Shown: piece after piece, positions 12,761-25,422 of the stretch
Position numbering within the stretch: the stretch's first letter is position 1
Layout of the letters: each line of letters begins with the position of its first letter
NCBI GenBank assembly: GCA_002224055.1
Contig: AZLU01000216.1
Coordinates: 1-64,000 of the forward strand
Direction of reading: 5' to 3'
Length of the DNA: 64,000 nt
DNA from: Pezizomycotina sp. ARF18
Taxonomy: Eukaryota > Ascomycota
Program-made: the position numbers and the translations under genes
The notes under the pieces: generated by a model
Databases searched by the model: none
What the model saw: only the letters and a program-made list of their open reading frames with translations
What the model was told of the DNA's origin: nothing

Positions 12761-15700
12761 GCACATTATGCCATTTTCTATAGTGAGACAATGCTGAGAT
12801 TTGAGTGCGGAACGTGCTTTTGAATTTAGCTAAGTAGATAGTTGCGGGTCTTTGATTTCTTCGTACTACAAACTATCTTCACCAACTCTTTCGGGATTTC
12901 GGACAATTTTTGCTTCTAAATTTATGATTAGCAGGAGTGGGAGTCTACACTACAAGCGGGAGAAGAGAAGTGCAGCTATGTCTCAATGCAATGCCAATAT
13001 CGTTTTTATGACGGGTCGGACATTTATGTTCTAGTTATCTTTTCCTTTCTGTTAAGTACGGCATCCATCATTTTGAATATTGGTGGATACGATCTAGATT
13101 TTGCCTTGAGGGGAGGAGAGGGTGGGTGCTATAGAAAGAGAAGCGCAGAGTCTCGTACTATCTCATGTGAGGACCCTTTTTTCTTCCCTGAATTATCTGC
13201 TCCTTGCTCGTGCCTATTTCTATTTACACGTCATTTAACTTCGCATTTATCACGAAGCATCTACGCTTGCTCTTTGGTCCTCTTTATCCGCCACTTTTGA
13301 AGACATCGCGTTGGGATTAATTATTCAGTAAGATGGACTATTCACCGTCTTTCGCCGATGGCATTCGTTTCTTATATCCGGAAAATCCAACGCGTTTAAT
13401 CGGAGTTGGTAGGTTGTGATAACTGACTTTTCCACGCGCGGAATCGTTTTTGTTGGCATCCGCCCAATATATCACTTCCATATTTGGGTAAACGGTAGTA
13501 GATTGTTATCGGCTGTGTAATACAACAATGATCTGAGGATTGATGGAGATTAATACAGTACCAGACGCTCGGGTGGCGGTGTGCGAGTTCGGTCACAGTG
13601 TGATGTGTACGGCGTGGAAACATGGAGTAGTTATCTAGACAAAGCAAATGCCACATTTCGTCGAATACCGTGTTTTTCTCAAGTGGACCTTGGACAGTGA
13701 CTTTAACACACTACTTATGGGAAGAAAGCGATCGACCCTTAGAGCAGTTGAAACTAGAAGAGAGTTGAAGTAGAAACACCATACTGGCTTTTTATCTTTC
13801 GATATCTTCATGAAGTTCCTCCAGCATGATCTAAATTCCCCTTATTCGCTTCTGTACAAGTCGTCAGAATCGCTCAATCGTGAAGCTCTACGATATATGG
13901 CGACATCGTCCGCCCAGTTGAATATTTTCAGCTGGATTAGATTGTAAGAGGCTGGACGGACATTTCTAACCTATCATGAGATTTCATTTTCTACGTCATG
14001 TTTTATTATGGGATTTCGTAACATAATTGTCGGCTTGGTGCTCATGACTTTATTGCAGACTTATTTTTTTAGTGCTCGAGCGCGGTTGCACTTTTTAATA
14101 TTGTCGAGTTCGTATTTAAAATCTTACACAATTTGTATATATTTTTGAGACGATTTCCAAGATCTTCACTCGTAATGATTCTGTATGGTAGGCGATCGAG
14201 TTTATGTGCTCTTCAGTGGTTCTCTTTTCTAGCTCGGGTCATAACGGGAATTATTCGTCGCTTTTCCCAACCGAGTGCTATATTCTCCTTTCTTGAAAAT
14301 TGAAGGAAGCACGATGTGGCTCCTATCACGTGGGGGAACATTTCTATTTAGATTCAATTTATGGAGAGTGGTGACGTCGTGCTTTAGAACTTCTTCTGTA
14401 CGGATGGGGCTGTCACCGCAGGCACATATTTCTTATAACGCGGCATAATCAAGCGCACTGGAAAACGAAAAGTCCTTCCTAATAAAGTTCTAGTGTTAGT
14501 GGACGAGCTATGCGGAAGGAGTTCCAATAGCTACGTAGAATATCACAAGCGGCTTAGGATAGGAATCAATGCCGTCTAATTTTTTACGCTCTGGCGTAAT
14601 CATTGCGCTGCCGTATTTATTGTAAATGCGTATAAGCTGTATATCCTCTTATCAGCCAGCGGGGTTGTCGTTTGATAACCATTTCGGTCAATGTTCGAAG
14701 TATGAGCAATACGCCGGAAAAATAGAAGACGTTCATCTACGTATGCACTAAACATCGTTATCTACGATTTCCAGAGATTACCGATGACGAAAAATACGTA
14801 TTGTGGACACAGAACTTGAGATGTCCTGAGGTCCAAGTTTATAGGATACAATACCCGAAAAGGCTTTTTTTTTGTTATCGCAGAAGTGGTTATCGCAGAA
14901 GCGTCTACTTCGTCTAATTTATTGGAATTTCGAAGGGTTCAATTTGGAGAGTCGTGGCTATGAAAGACCGTATCGTCCTCTACAGATTAGGATGCATGAT
15001 GCTTATAAGTCCATGTTCGCGATATGTTCGCTAGGCTTTTAGAGCTTTCAAACGGATTGGTTGAGTACATTGTGACTAAGTCTTCGATGGCGTAAGGATT
15101 TCCTGTACGTTAGTTTTCCGTGCTCATGTTCTTAAGAGAAAAAAGAAAATAAGAATATGAGAAACGTAGACCTGCAATACCGTATATGTTGTTACGTACC
15201 ATCGTTTGAGACATCGTTCGTTATCCGGAGAGAGGGTTAAGTCGTGCTAGTTTGAATACGCACCGGCCGTAGCAGTTTTGGGTTGGAGATTTTCTCTCTC
15301 GTAGAGCACTTCTTGCTAAACGATTGACGAGGAATTCGACTACGTTATTTGAGTGCGTAGAGGCATAGACCGATGAAGATTATGGTTAGAATTTCATCTG
15401 TTAACACAGCTTCGTTGTAGGGTCACATACTTTTTATCGACCCTCTCAAGCTAACGGTCCACCTTCGTCACAATCATCCGCAGCGCGCCGTCTAGATCAA
15501 TCCCTCGAAATCGAGAACGAAAACAAAAAACGATCGCGGAATAGTAGTAAACTCGAACGAAGAAGCTCCCCATCCTCCTCATAATAATACTACCGTTGGG
15601 ATGAAATTCGACCGGCAGTTCAAAGTATTCAAATACCGCCCATGTAGTCACACTGAACTTTGTATACGGGACTATAGAAGACTGGTGTCCTCGCTTTAAG

Positions 15701-16918
15701 TTATTATAGGATACTCGTAGACGTCTGTACTTTGGCTGTCTTTTTGTATCCCAACGGTCGATCGAACTGTAGAGTTGTGGTGTGGTTAACATAGCGCCTG
15801 CGTCTTCGTTGGCTATATGGACGTAGACTGTCGATGAAGGTGGAACTTCAGTTGGGTAAACGTGATTGCGTCTTAAGGCCCGGAGGTTTATATTACGCAG
15901 AGGTTTTGCATAATCAAAGTATGAGAATATGGTAACGGGGAATGCAAAAACAATATGTACATGGCCGATTCGTACAATAGTCTATCGTGGGAATACCTCC
16001 TGAAGATGGTGATTGTAGAAAATTTGTCGTATCCTTTCACAGCTTTGCCAAAAAATACTGTGCGCTACGTTTTTATCAGTAAATTTTCTCCCTGCCGCGG
16101 ACGTTATGGTAGCTTAGACGTCAGCATAAGCACTGAACAAGGTTATACGGCATATCGAGCACGAATATCGCACTGCTTTTTGTGCTTTACGGATCTCGCT
16201 TCTTTGGAGAGCAGATAGATTTTATGTCTGAAGGCGCCTGATAGGTCGTTTTTTCTGCAAATCTCATGCGAGTTATGTCAAAATATTATAGATTACGTGG
16301 ATGTGGTACGCATGCCTTACCCTAGCGTCAACGGCATTATCTTATGAAAGACCCTCCTTATCTAGTTCTATGATCGTAGATGTAAACGTTGAACTTGATA
16401 TGGAAACGGTTTTGCTGAAACGTTCAGGCTGCGCTTATGCGTGATCTTGACTGATCGTGACGACGTGTGTGTTATCGCCTATATCAAGATATCCGCAGTC
16501 GAATACACTAACGGCCTTCGTAAATGCTTTCTACAGGACCTTAGAGAAACGATCAAGTTAATTGGGTTGATAGAGTTATTACTTGATAGTATGAAATCGT
16601 TCTCATTAGGTTATGGTTGGTCCGGTTGTTTTTAAGTGCACGATAGATATATTATATATATACAGGAGGAAAAGGATTTTGCGAGGAAAAAAAAATTCGC
16701 ATAAGTTAGAATGAAAGATAAACGCGGCTGTGCCTTTTAATGCTCCTTGTAAAGACTTCTTGATATAAACGGAATGCCCTTAGGAGGGCAATGGAGGCTC
16801 ATACGTCAGCGGCTGGTTAGTGTAAGCCGAGAAGCCCGTTGCAGTAAACAGACCTTCACGGAAGCCAGAAGAACCAAAGCCCTCCTTCCGCAAAACCGCA
16901 GTCGAACAAAGAAACACT
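12761..16918. other. Gene-poor stretch
   Basis: I find no gene I can defend. Two small ATG-initiated open frames stand out only by length: 113 codons on the minus strand at 15451-15792 and 87 codons on the plus strand at 15955-16218. Neither shows a recognised motif or a convincing splice context. The sequence is mid-GC and mostly free of simple repeats, resembling heavily diverged unique DNA. Confidence 0.45.
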
Positions 16919-19668
16919 TTATTCAAAATTCTTCACGTATTTCTGGACCTCTCTAATCTGGGCCCTCGACGGCACATTCTGATCAATCGGCTCCTGATCC
17001 GGTAACCGCTCCAGCGTAAACTTAACGAAGGTCAAGCGAGGGCGTTCCTATCATTTTGGTAACGCGCCACCCGATACAGACCGTCGTATCGTAAGCCGGT
17101 AGTGGGAGCCCATGTGGAGTTGAGCTTACCAGAGCGGAGGACGCGGACGGGTTTACCAGTCTCTATGGAGCGTTTGAGGTACTGATTGGAGCGGACGTCA
17201 ATGCTTTGGTTTTCTTGCTGCTGTGCGGTGACTTTTCCGTCTTTGGTTGTCGTTCCTCCGGCGCCAGAGTAGAGGATGCGGTCACCTTGGTCCTAAAAAA
17301 AAAGGGGGTAATGTGAGTATATGATTTCTTTACATCTTGTCAAACGAAGTGAATGGGCTCAAGCTTACCGTATTGTTATCTTTGTAGCCACCGGAAACGA
17401 CGATCGAATAGGCCCCGTGCTCAAGGTTACCCGCGATACCGCCTTGAGACGACCCATGCGCTCCATCTCTGAGAGCACAGATCTGGAACGGCCACCAGTC
17501 GCCAACCTTGAGTCCGTTATTGCCGAAAACTTTGAAGTCCCTCTTAAACTGCGTATTGCCCTTGTCCAAGCAGTAAGAGTTCCCTCCCCTCGTTTTTGGT
17601 TTGATTAAGATCCCACGCATTGGTCCGGAGTTGTACTTCGTCTCCGTATTAACGATAGCTTCACCCGGTGCATCATCAGCTCCTTCATCCTCCGTGCTCG
17701 AGTCCATCGCGTCCCGATACTTCAGATCCGTCGACCGCAGATCACCTAGCTCGAACAGGCTATACTTCAACGCATCCAAATCTTCCATAACCTTGTCGGA
17801 GAAGACGCCCTTAGTAGCCTCCATCTTATCCAAAAATTGCTCCAATTTCACGTCCTCCAGCATATCAGCCTTGCCGACGAAGTTCGTCCGCTTGACGTCA
17901 AGAATAGCTACGGGGATTTTTAGATCCAGCTGGTTTTTAGCGTACAAGTCAAGGTAATTCTGTGGGTTTTTCTTGTGGTTTTGCTTTGCCCACTTGCACA
18001 GCCTTTTAAATTTTGTGAGGCGGCGTTTGGCGTCTTCGCGCGTCTGACCCTCTTTGTTGGATTGTTCTTCTGCGTTGGGCTTTGACGCCGCTGGTGCTTT
18101 GTTCTCCATAGCCTTGACTGTGGGCGGGGTTGCACCAGCTGATGACGCTCTGGAGCTAGTTTTTGTGACGTTACCCTGAGCTGACTTTGCAGCATCACTT
18201 TTCACAGGTGCCGGCCGCCTCAAAGGAGATACCGTCCGCCTTCTCACATCGGAACCATCCGCTTCCGGTCTCGGCGCCGCATTCGCGGATTCCTTCGTAT
18301 TGGACCACACCCCATTCCTCGGAAACGACGTTCTTGCAGCTGTGTCGGGAGTTACAGAAGACCGTCTATCCCCGGAATTCGTAGTAAAAGACGTCCTACG
18401 AGGCTTCGGTGCGATAAGACCTAACGGCGGATCATTGCTCTTCTCATGCTTGACTCTTGCCAACGCGCTTCCACTATCCGACTTCGTCCTCTTCATCGCA
18501 GCCGACGGCGGCGGTTTTTGTATCGGCGGAGACGAACTCTTAGTGTCTGAGACGCGTACGGCTCTCCACTTCTGCGATGGGTGAATAACCTGCGCTGCTG
18601 ACGCCGGCAGCGCATTCCAAGAAATTGGTCGTGGCGCTTGCGCGGATGCCTCAGCTTGTATTAGCTGGTCTCTATTCTTGGAAGCTGCTTCATCCTCGTG
18701 ACTTCTAGAAGGGGCGCGGGAACGAGATTTCAGCGGTGCGGCTTTGCCCGGCGCATCGTCATCGTCGATGGTAACGACTTCTTCGTGAACCAGAGTAAAC
18801 GGATTCGTTGGCATCGGCGTCGACCTAGAATTTACTCCGCCTTGGTTGCCTTCTTCGCGTTTAATTTGTGGATCAGAATTCTGCTCTACAGTTTCCTTAC
18901 GCGAATTTCGGCGAATATCGTCTTCTATAATTTTCCCTTCTTCCTGTGAATAGATTGTTCGCATGGTGGCCGCTACCGAGACGGATGGCGGAGACCTAGC
19001 AGTAGCTATAGCGTCCATCTCCATCCTTAGTAAGGCTTCGGCTTGGTCTTCCCCATCGGCATCTGCACCATCGTCTTCTAGAATTTCTCCTTCTTCTTGA
19101 GAAAATATAGTTGGCATGACATCTACCGGCGGTGCGGGCGTGATGTGATCCACATTGTCGTGTTCTGGAGCCGCCGTTGCTTGATTTGCCATTTCACCCT
19201 CTTGCGAAAATAATGGGTAGTGAGGCTTAGGCGTCGCGATTAAGTCATCGTCGTCGTTGTCGTCGAGGTCCATATTTGCAATTTGCTCTTGTGACGATCG
19301 CATCTCCACTTCATGCTCGGGTTCATGTTGAAGCGTGGGGCTTAAGAGAGCACTCACATCTGCGACAACATTCCGAGGGGGCAATGAAATATTTTGCCCA
19401 TTCATTGGTTTTTTCTTAGCTATGTCGCTTGTTTTTGCGTCGTGAACCTCTTCTTCGTCGTCGCTAGGATCTTCGAGTCTGTCAGTCTGATTATGTCTAA
19501 ACCCATAATGAATATAAGGTACGATCCTAACTTACCGAATAACCGAACCCTTTTATGAGGATTGGCTTGTCGAGGAGGATCGTTATCGTCGTCGTCGCCA
19601 AACAAGTTTACCTTTCTCCGCGTTATTGGCGGCGAGTGAGTTCTCTTTCGCTGCGATACGGAAGCCAT
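16919..19668 (-). CDS. SRA-YDG domain protein with long acidic, low-complexity N-terminus
   Basis: The C-terminal 250 or so residues form an SRA-YDG domain, known in UHRF1 and SUVH proteins for reading modified cytosine in DNA. Visible landmarks are VGDWWPFQICALRDGAHG, QGGIAGNLEHGAYSIVVSGG, then across an intron (17368-17293, GT-AG) GDRILYSGAGG, TGKPVRVLRSGKLN and GLRYDGLYRVARYQND. The ATG at 19668 starts a short basic exon, and the main uninterrupted frame runs 19405-17330; the junction near 19537-19470 looks like an intron but its exact frame did not resolve. A frame change at 17047 fits one lost G, after which the frame continues to a stop at 16919-16921. The N-terminal 550 residues are charged and low-complexity, with three copies of an SQEEGE-type motif. 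A nuclear chromatin role is inferred from the domain. Confidence 0.87.
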
Positions 19669-20340
19669 CTTCGATGCAAAAACGAAACAAATAAATAGTG
19701 ATGTACTTTTTAAATACCGGAAGACAATAGAAGCATCCAGATACGGGGCAAAAAATTACGAAAAAGATTACAGAAACTTGGATAGAACGCAATATGCATG
19801 AAAAAGCCGAGGCTTCGAGAAGTAAAGTAAGAATATATAACAGACGCTCGCAAATCAGACAACTCTTATATGTAAACAACCTAGTGCGAAACAAAGCTGG
19901 AGGAAATATCACTTAATGGCAAAGAGCTTTGAATGGAAACACAAGCAATCACATGAGAATGCTGTAACTATTGGATAGAAAGACAGAACAAGAATGTATC
20001 CGTATAATGTTAAACATGAACAGCAAGCTTACAAGATTGAAACCCCATGAGAGATGTTACGCAGTCCTATATAATCAGATATTCTTAATGCCAATAATCA
20101 AGTATCGCAAATGATAAATGATTATCTGTGCTTTCGGCTTTGTCTTCAAGTGATGGAGTGAGACAAAAAAAAAACTTTTTTCTTGCAAATTGCGGCACGA
20201 CGTCGCGCCACCCGAGCGAGTTCGGAAGTGAAATTCCAATTCGGGCTGATAAGCGAGATTACGCAAACTCCAGCTTTTCCGCGCGCTGGTGGCACCCTAA
20301 CAACCCGCTTTTTGAGCTTTTCTAACTTAGTCAGCAAGGT
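19669..20340. promoter_or_regulatory. Upstream region of the SRA-YDG gene
   Basis: This stretch lies directly upstream of the SRA-YDG start. A GC-richer block at about 20190-20320 contains CACCCTAACAACCCGC, which resembles the telo-box-like elements of some fungal promoters. No coding signal was found. Its promoter role rests on position only. Confidence 0.35.
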
Positions 20341-20690
20341 AATAAAATAAAACAAAATTGTATGGAATTAGATCTTATATAACTTAAAAGCTATCCAGTC
20401 ATTTTAATTATTTAAATGAAATATTTGGACGTAAATATTAAAAATATACTTTTATACGTTTTGGAAACTTATAGAATAAATTTTTTTCTTATAATTATAT
20501 ATAATAAATAAATCTTTTTTCAAGTCTTTCAAGTTTTTTTATTTAAAAAATAAATACAATTGATATTATTTCAAATTTATAACTTTAAACTTACCAATTT
20601 CAAATTTTAATATCTTGATATTATAAGTATTATTTTAAATTTAAAATATAATAAAGTTTAATAATAATATATACGTTAAGCCTTGTTGAG
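20341..20690. other. Strongly AT-rich island
   Basis: About 350 bases are made almost wholly of A and T, with sharp borders against mid-GC flanks. There is no reading frame of note and no simple unit repeat. It could be an organelle-derived insertion, a heavily mutated repeat relic, or an AT-rich spacer. Confidence 0.7.
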
Positions 20691-21633
20691 CTGTATACAA
20701 CAGATACTTAGGTTGCGTTGTAGTTGATAAAGTGGGCCTTTCAGTTAAAAAAAATTCCTCATGAAACAGGAGATCAGGCCCCTATTTATACCAAGCTAGA
20801 GCAGGGTTGTGACTCTTCTGAGACCCCAAATCTGTGCTTTGCGTGCAAACGATTGGAAATCACAAAAGGACCTTCCCATTTTCAGTTAGATCTAAACTGG
20901 CTTGGCAAATATTAATCTCTTTCGCTTAATGATTGGTTGAGATTGCTTCTATCTCGGCCAAATGATTTTCCGGCCCGAACGGCCTACTCCAATCAAACGC
21001 AAAGAAATTCCCCATCACCTCGGGATTCACAAAATCGATGATCGCTAGCAAATATCTCTTGTAGACCCGATCGCCAGATTTCATAGGGGCTACTTTATCC
21101 TTCCCCGAAAATTTTTAAAGGGTTTCCTGAGTTCGGGAGTGCTAAATTATGGCCGCTCCTTATTAAAGACACCAATGGAACATCCTATCCCCGAACCAAT
21201 GTCAAGATCACAACTTCTCCGGATTCTGACCTATAGGGGGGAAAAAGCAGAAGAAAAGTCACGGAAGCTATACCAAAAACCTGTATCTATATACCCTAGC
21301 CTAATTATCTATTATTATATAGAATAGGTGGTGACTGTAGCTTATGAGCAAACCAGGACTGGTCTGAGTATTGCCAGGTTGTTTTATTACCCAGAACCTC
21401 CGTGCTAGAAACCGGCTCAAGTCCAAGGGAATAATTGAATAGCGTCACTCAATTCATATTTAAGTAGTTACTCCAAAAGGAGTGCCTGGATATAATACCA
21501 TTGGACTCCACAGCACAGAATCCAGAATCCACCGGTCGGCGTTCTGTTGTCGCCTAGGTAGAAATGCGAAGTTTTGCAGCGTGGATCGTTATCTTCGCGG
21601 CGATCACGCCGCAAAAGTGCGACGATGTGCACG

Positions 21634-21667
<34 letters not shown>

Positions 21668-22200
21668 GTCGGAAGCGAAAAGATGCCCCACGACCGTTTT
21701 ATTACATCGCGAGCTACACAATCAGAACCGCGGTAGCGAAAAAAGAATATTTTAAATCGACTATACATACACGTCTTTCGCCTAATTATAGGGTTATATT
21801 GGATTTGCAAATATTCAGTAGATCCGTCTTCCTCTGATCAACGGCGAATTCAGGAACCTGAAAATCTCGGGATGATTATTTATAGGCTTGATATTCTGTA
21901 TTAGAAACATGACGGAACTCGCTTATAAAATGTGTTTCCTCCGACCACGAAAATGTTTCCATTCCTATCCTTCAATCAATCTTCACTAAAATTTCAATGC
22001 AAAATTCATGTCTATAAGCACCAAACATCAACTATTTCTTGAAGGCCGTCCACAAACGACTTTCAATCCTCTTACCTTTCTCTTTATCTTAGATTCACTC
22101 TCGTTGAGTGCTTATATATCTGCCATGTGGTACGGATACCAGATTATAGTAAGCCTTCATCCATCTACTCTTACATCAATCAAGCTTGCCTAAACGCTAC
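20691..22200. other. Gene-free stretch with a long A run
   Basis: No supported gene. The main feature is an A run at about 21631-21666. Short open frames around it encode poly-Lys or poly-Phe from the run and are discarded. Confidence 0.5.
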
Positions 22201-22224
22201 CCGTGGAACTTCCCTTGGGAAAAC

Positions 22225-22673
22225 ATTAGGCTAATGATTATAGATCTCACTCCGGGTCTTCACAATACTCAGCCTCTTCTTGGTGTCCGTTCGTGTTTAC
22301 GTTAGATTGACAACGAATACTCGACTATGGAGAGAGCTACTGATCGCCTTCGCTGGACGGCCCAAAGGGTTGGCGCAGCAGCAATGTTCGCGGTCGGGTT
22401 TATCAGCGCCTTACTCGCCTGCCTCTAAATCGGCATCGCGAGAAAGCAAATGACGCCCGGTCACATTCCTTCTTCTGGAGAGAATTTTATAACAATGTTC
22501 GCGCAACTATTCCAGCCACCGACGGCAATCATCGTGGTGTGCACTCCGCAACTCCGCGTTCTGGGAAGGTTAAAGCTTGCTAAGCGGGTTGTGAATACGT
22601 TTATCAAGGCAGGACCTAAAGTTAACACGGATACGGAGGCAACTGCATTCGAGGTGACGAGCGGAGGGAGCTG
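22225..22673 (+). pseudogene. Probable relic of a fungal rhodopsin/Pth11-like membrane protein
   Basis: Short stretches resemble the fungal rhodopsin-like (Pth11-related) family. One frame near 22260-22350 gives a segment like LVSVRVYVRLTTNTRLWREL, as in the first or second helix region. The frame at 22450-22673 gives PPTAIIVVCTPQLRVL, which resembles the last helix motif that in this family often reads as AIIAACLPTLRPL. The fragments lie in several frames with in-frame stops and no complete set of helices, so I take it as a decayed copy. A distant intact relative lies at 60933-62555. Similarity is judged by eye and is weak. Confidence 0.35.
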
Positions 22674-23926
22674 AAAAGTTTGTCCATAGATTTTGAGAAG
22701 GATTCTGGGCTGGTTTCCCCGCCGATGTCGTGCTAGCTGGTCTCATAATTCTCGGATTGATTTTTATACCATAAATTTCGCCACATAATTCCTCCCAGAG
22801 CGATTGTGAACCGTTAAGCGCCATACCCTAGCAGCGATAATACCTAATTCATTAAAGTTCTCCTTGGGAGACTCCTATATAAATGAATTTCTAATAGAAA
22901 TAGAAAAAAAGATATCTGTATCATACATTCGCGATAGGCTCGATCTGTTCATACTCAAACTTATGTAAAGTTGATTTGAATACCTTACGCCGAAAAACCC
23001 CGGGAATTCGAAACTTAGAAAGTGAACATAAAATATGTGGACAAAGAATACCTACATGCTATTTTGGTTCTATATTCCTAATATTGCGATAGAATTATTT
23101 AATTTTCACAATTCATTCATAAGCTAATGTATACATATGACCCAAAGGGATCATTTACTTACTATAAAGGTGAAAATTTCTCCATAAGTGCCATGGAAAT
23201 GGGGAGCGGGTTTCTCAACAGATAGCCCATTCCATAATTCTCTCACTAGGGAAAGAAAGAAAAGCATAATCTATCATATATCTTTATTTAACTTATGTTA
23301 AGCGGACCCTTCATACTTTCAAACGCGTTCAACAACATAGCCCCTCCGTATGCCATCTTATTTCTTGGTTCCTCTTTTCGGCACTTTAAATCTGCCAGGG
23401 ATCACGATAGAAGTCTTATGTGATAGTACTAACGGATGGGTCTTAGACAAAACATATAATGGTAGTTAGTCTCATAAAAAGCTATAGAATTCTCTAATTC
23501 ACAACTTCTATCTCAAACATTCACTTTGTCTTCTAATTTCTGCTTTCCTTAGGTGTCAAAGTAAGTATAACTCCTATCAACACGATCCAGGTCGAAACAT
23601 GAACTTAATGTGGTCACAGATGAGGGATGTGTTTCAGAGCTTATGACCCTTTGTGGTTCATATTTGATCCTGAAGCCAAGAAATTCAGTTCGTCAATATC
23701 GGGCTTTAACTGCGGAGTGGATGGACGACGTCCACGCCGGCGTGCTCAACGCATCGTTCATCACGGGCTCGCTTCGATCACTCGAAGTTTTGAGGGGCTC
23801 TCCGAGGCGAAACTGTCGCTTAACCCCACATTGATTCACCGATGCCAAATGTAGGGGAGAACATGAATCAAGTTAAGGGAGCTTCTATGCCTTCTTGGGC
23901 AGCACCGGGTCGATACGCCAATCTAT

Positions 23927-23960
<34 letters not shown>

Positions 23961-24440
23961 AAAGAAAAGATGGAAATACGTTATATTGCTATGTATATCT
24001 AGAAGGTCCTTGACTAAGAGCAATAGCTGTAAGAATAGACATTTCCAAAGTTCCATATCGGCCGCAGAATTAGTCTAAGCATCATGCGCGTGACCCCGAG
24101 CACGGGCTTTTTTACCCTGACAACAAGGCGCGGAGCTACGATTATCTCAGTAGTCACTGGCAGGAAGGAAAGTGCTGAATATTACCACGACTTTACAAAG
24201 GGTTTGCCTTCAATTAGCTTTTGGGGAAAGTGTCGGTCATAGTTAGCTTTTGCCCTATACTCGCCGCGACGTCCTCATTGGCCCTTCTATTATTCCCGCG
24301 AGCCCCTTGAGCGCTTAAGGCATCTTTGTGACGCTAGCTTTTACCTTTCGAAACAGAGACGGCTTGAATGTTAATGCAAATTTACGCTAGAAAGCAGAGG
24401 ATCAGCCTCAGCGTCTTTATACTAGCCCATCGACTTCACC
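22674..24440. other. Gene-free stretch
   Basis: No supported gene. A T run followed directly by an A run lies at about 23926-23958. A segment near 23610-23850 has open frames on two overlapping phases without recognisable motifs. Confidence 0.45.
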
Positions 24441-24850
24441 CGATCACTTCAAAATGCGGTTCACCGCCCGAAGTCGGCCATCGCATTATGCGATTCCAAA
24501 GGCGCTCCGCCCGACCGCTTCCGCTCCGCCCGACAATTTCTTAAGATCTTTGAAAAAGGTGCTCGTGCTCCACATTGCGTGGGTCTGCTTTTTTCGCATA
24601 ATAAGCGTTCCGCTCCGCCTATTGTTCTAGTAGACCGCATAAAGCCGGCGGTGTTCAAATGTTGGATGGCGCGGGTGCATATTTGCCTCAATAAACCCTC
24701 AATACCCGCCGCCCCATGATCGGATACGCACCGACACTTCATGCGTATTTTGGCAATATCAATCGTTGAGCATTGCTCCGCCCGACCTTTCTTTTGGATA
24801 GAGCAAGGGGGGTGGCGCATTCTGCGCACAGTCAAGACCGCTAGATCTTA
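24441..24850. repeat. GC-rich islet with clustered GCTCCGCC motifs
   Basis: The motif GCTCCGCCCGAC occurs at about 24509, 24524 and 24775, and GCTCCGCC again near 24611. The short inverted pair TCGCAT/ATGCGA sits near 24480 at one end. One frame stays open for 124 codons on the minus strand but its translation has no recognised domain. Clustered motifs of this kind are common in subterminal parts of DNA transposons, but I cannot see matching terminal inverted repeats or target duplications. Confidence 0.35.
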
Positions 24851-25422
24851 CTGACAGTCGCGTTCGATAGCAAGCGTCAGCAGGTTAGCTACCGTCTACT
24901 GCAAGCAAGCGCTATGATATGTCCATATCAATATTCTTAACATGGAAAGAACATATAAGGGAGGACTTCCACCTTAGATTCCCAAATTCCCAAAAGTCAT
25001 CATCGAAAGATACTAAACCTAGAAAGAACCTAGACCACTCCACTCTAATCTATTGCAGAAACTGCGCTTTAAAATATTCCTCTTATCGTCTTTTTAAATT
25101 TTTATTAGCCCGCTTTACTTCTATTCTGCTTTTCGTTAAAGTTTCGTCTACATATCATCTACCCTTCCTCTAGCGTGGCCTTGGGAAGCCAGAAAAATGT
25201 TAGTAGGATCTTTACTACAGGCGTCCTTCCTGACCATTGTCGGTCTTCAGTTTGCAAAAGCCGGAAAGGATATTTCATTGAAGCATCTAGCTCTCCGGGT
25301 GGAGCTACTCAATCCCCATTACGAGTAAGTGGAACTTGGAAAGATAGGATGAAGAAATCAACTCTATTACCCTTTACCAGCCTCCCAGACTAACCTGGAG
25401 ATAATAAAAGCCCTTATAATCT
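24851..25422. other. Gene-free stretch before an open coding segment
   Basis: Short open frames are present, without recognised motifs. If 25423-25992 is the last exon of a gene, earlier exons should lie here. Confidence 0.35.

Noticed and set aside
15451-15792. 113-codon ATG-initiated frame on the minus strand
   Set aside because: No known motif, no neighbouring exons, and similar frames are expected by chance in a desert this long; kept only as a note.
21482-21837. Three overlapping poly-Lys frames
   Set aside because: All cross the same 36-base A run and have no protein-like sequence on either side.
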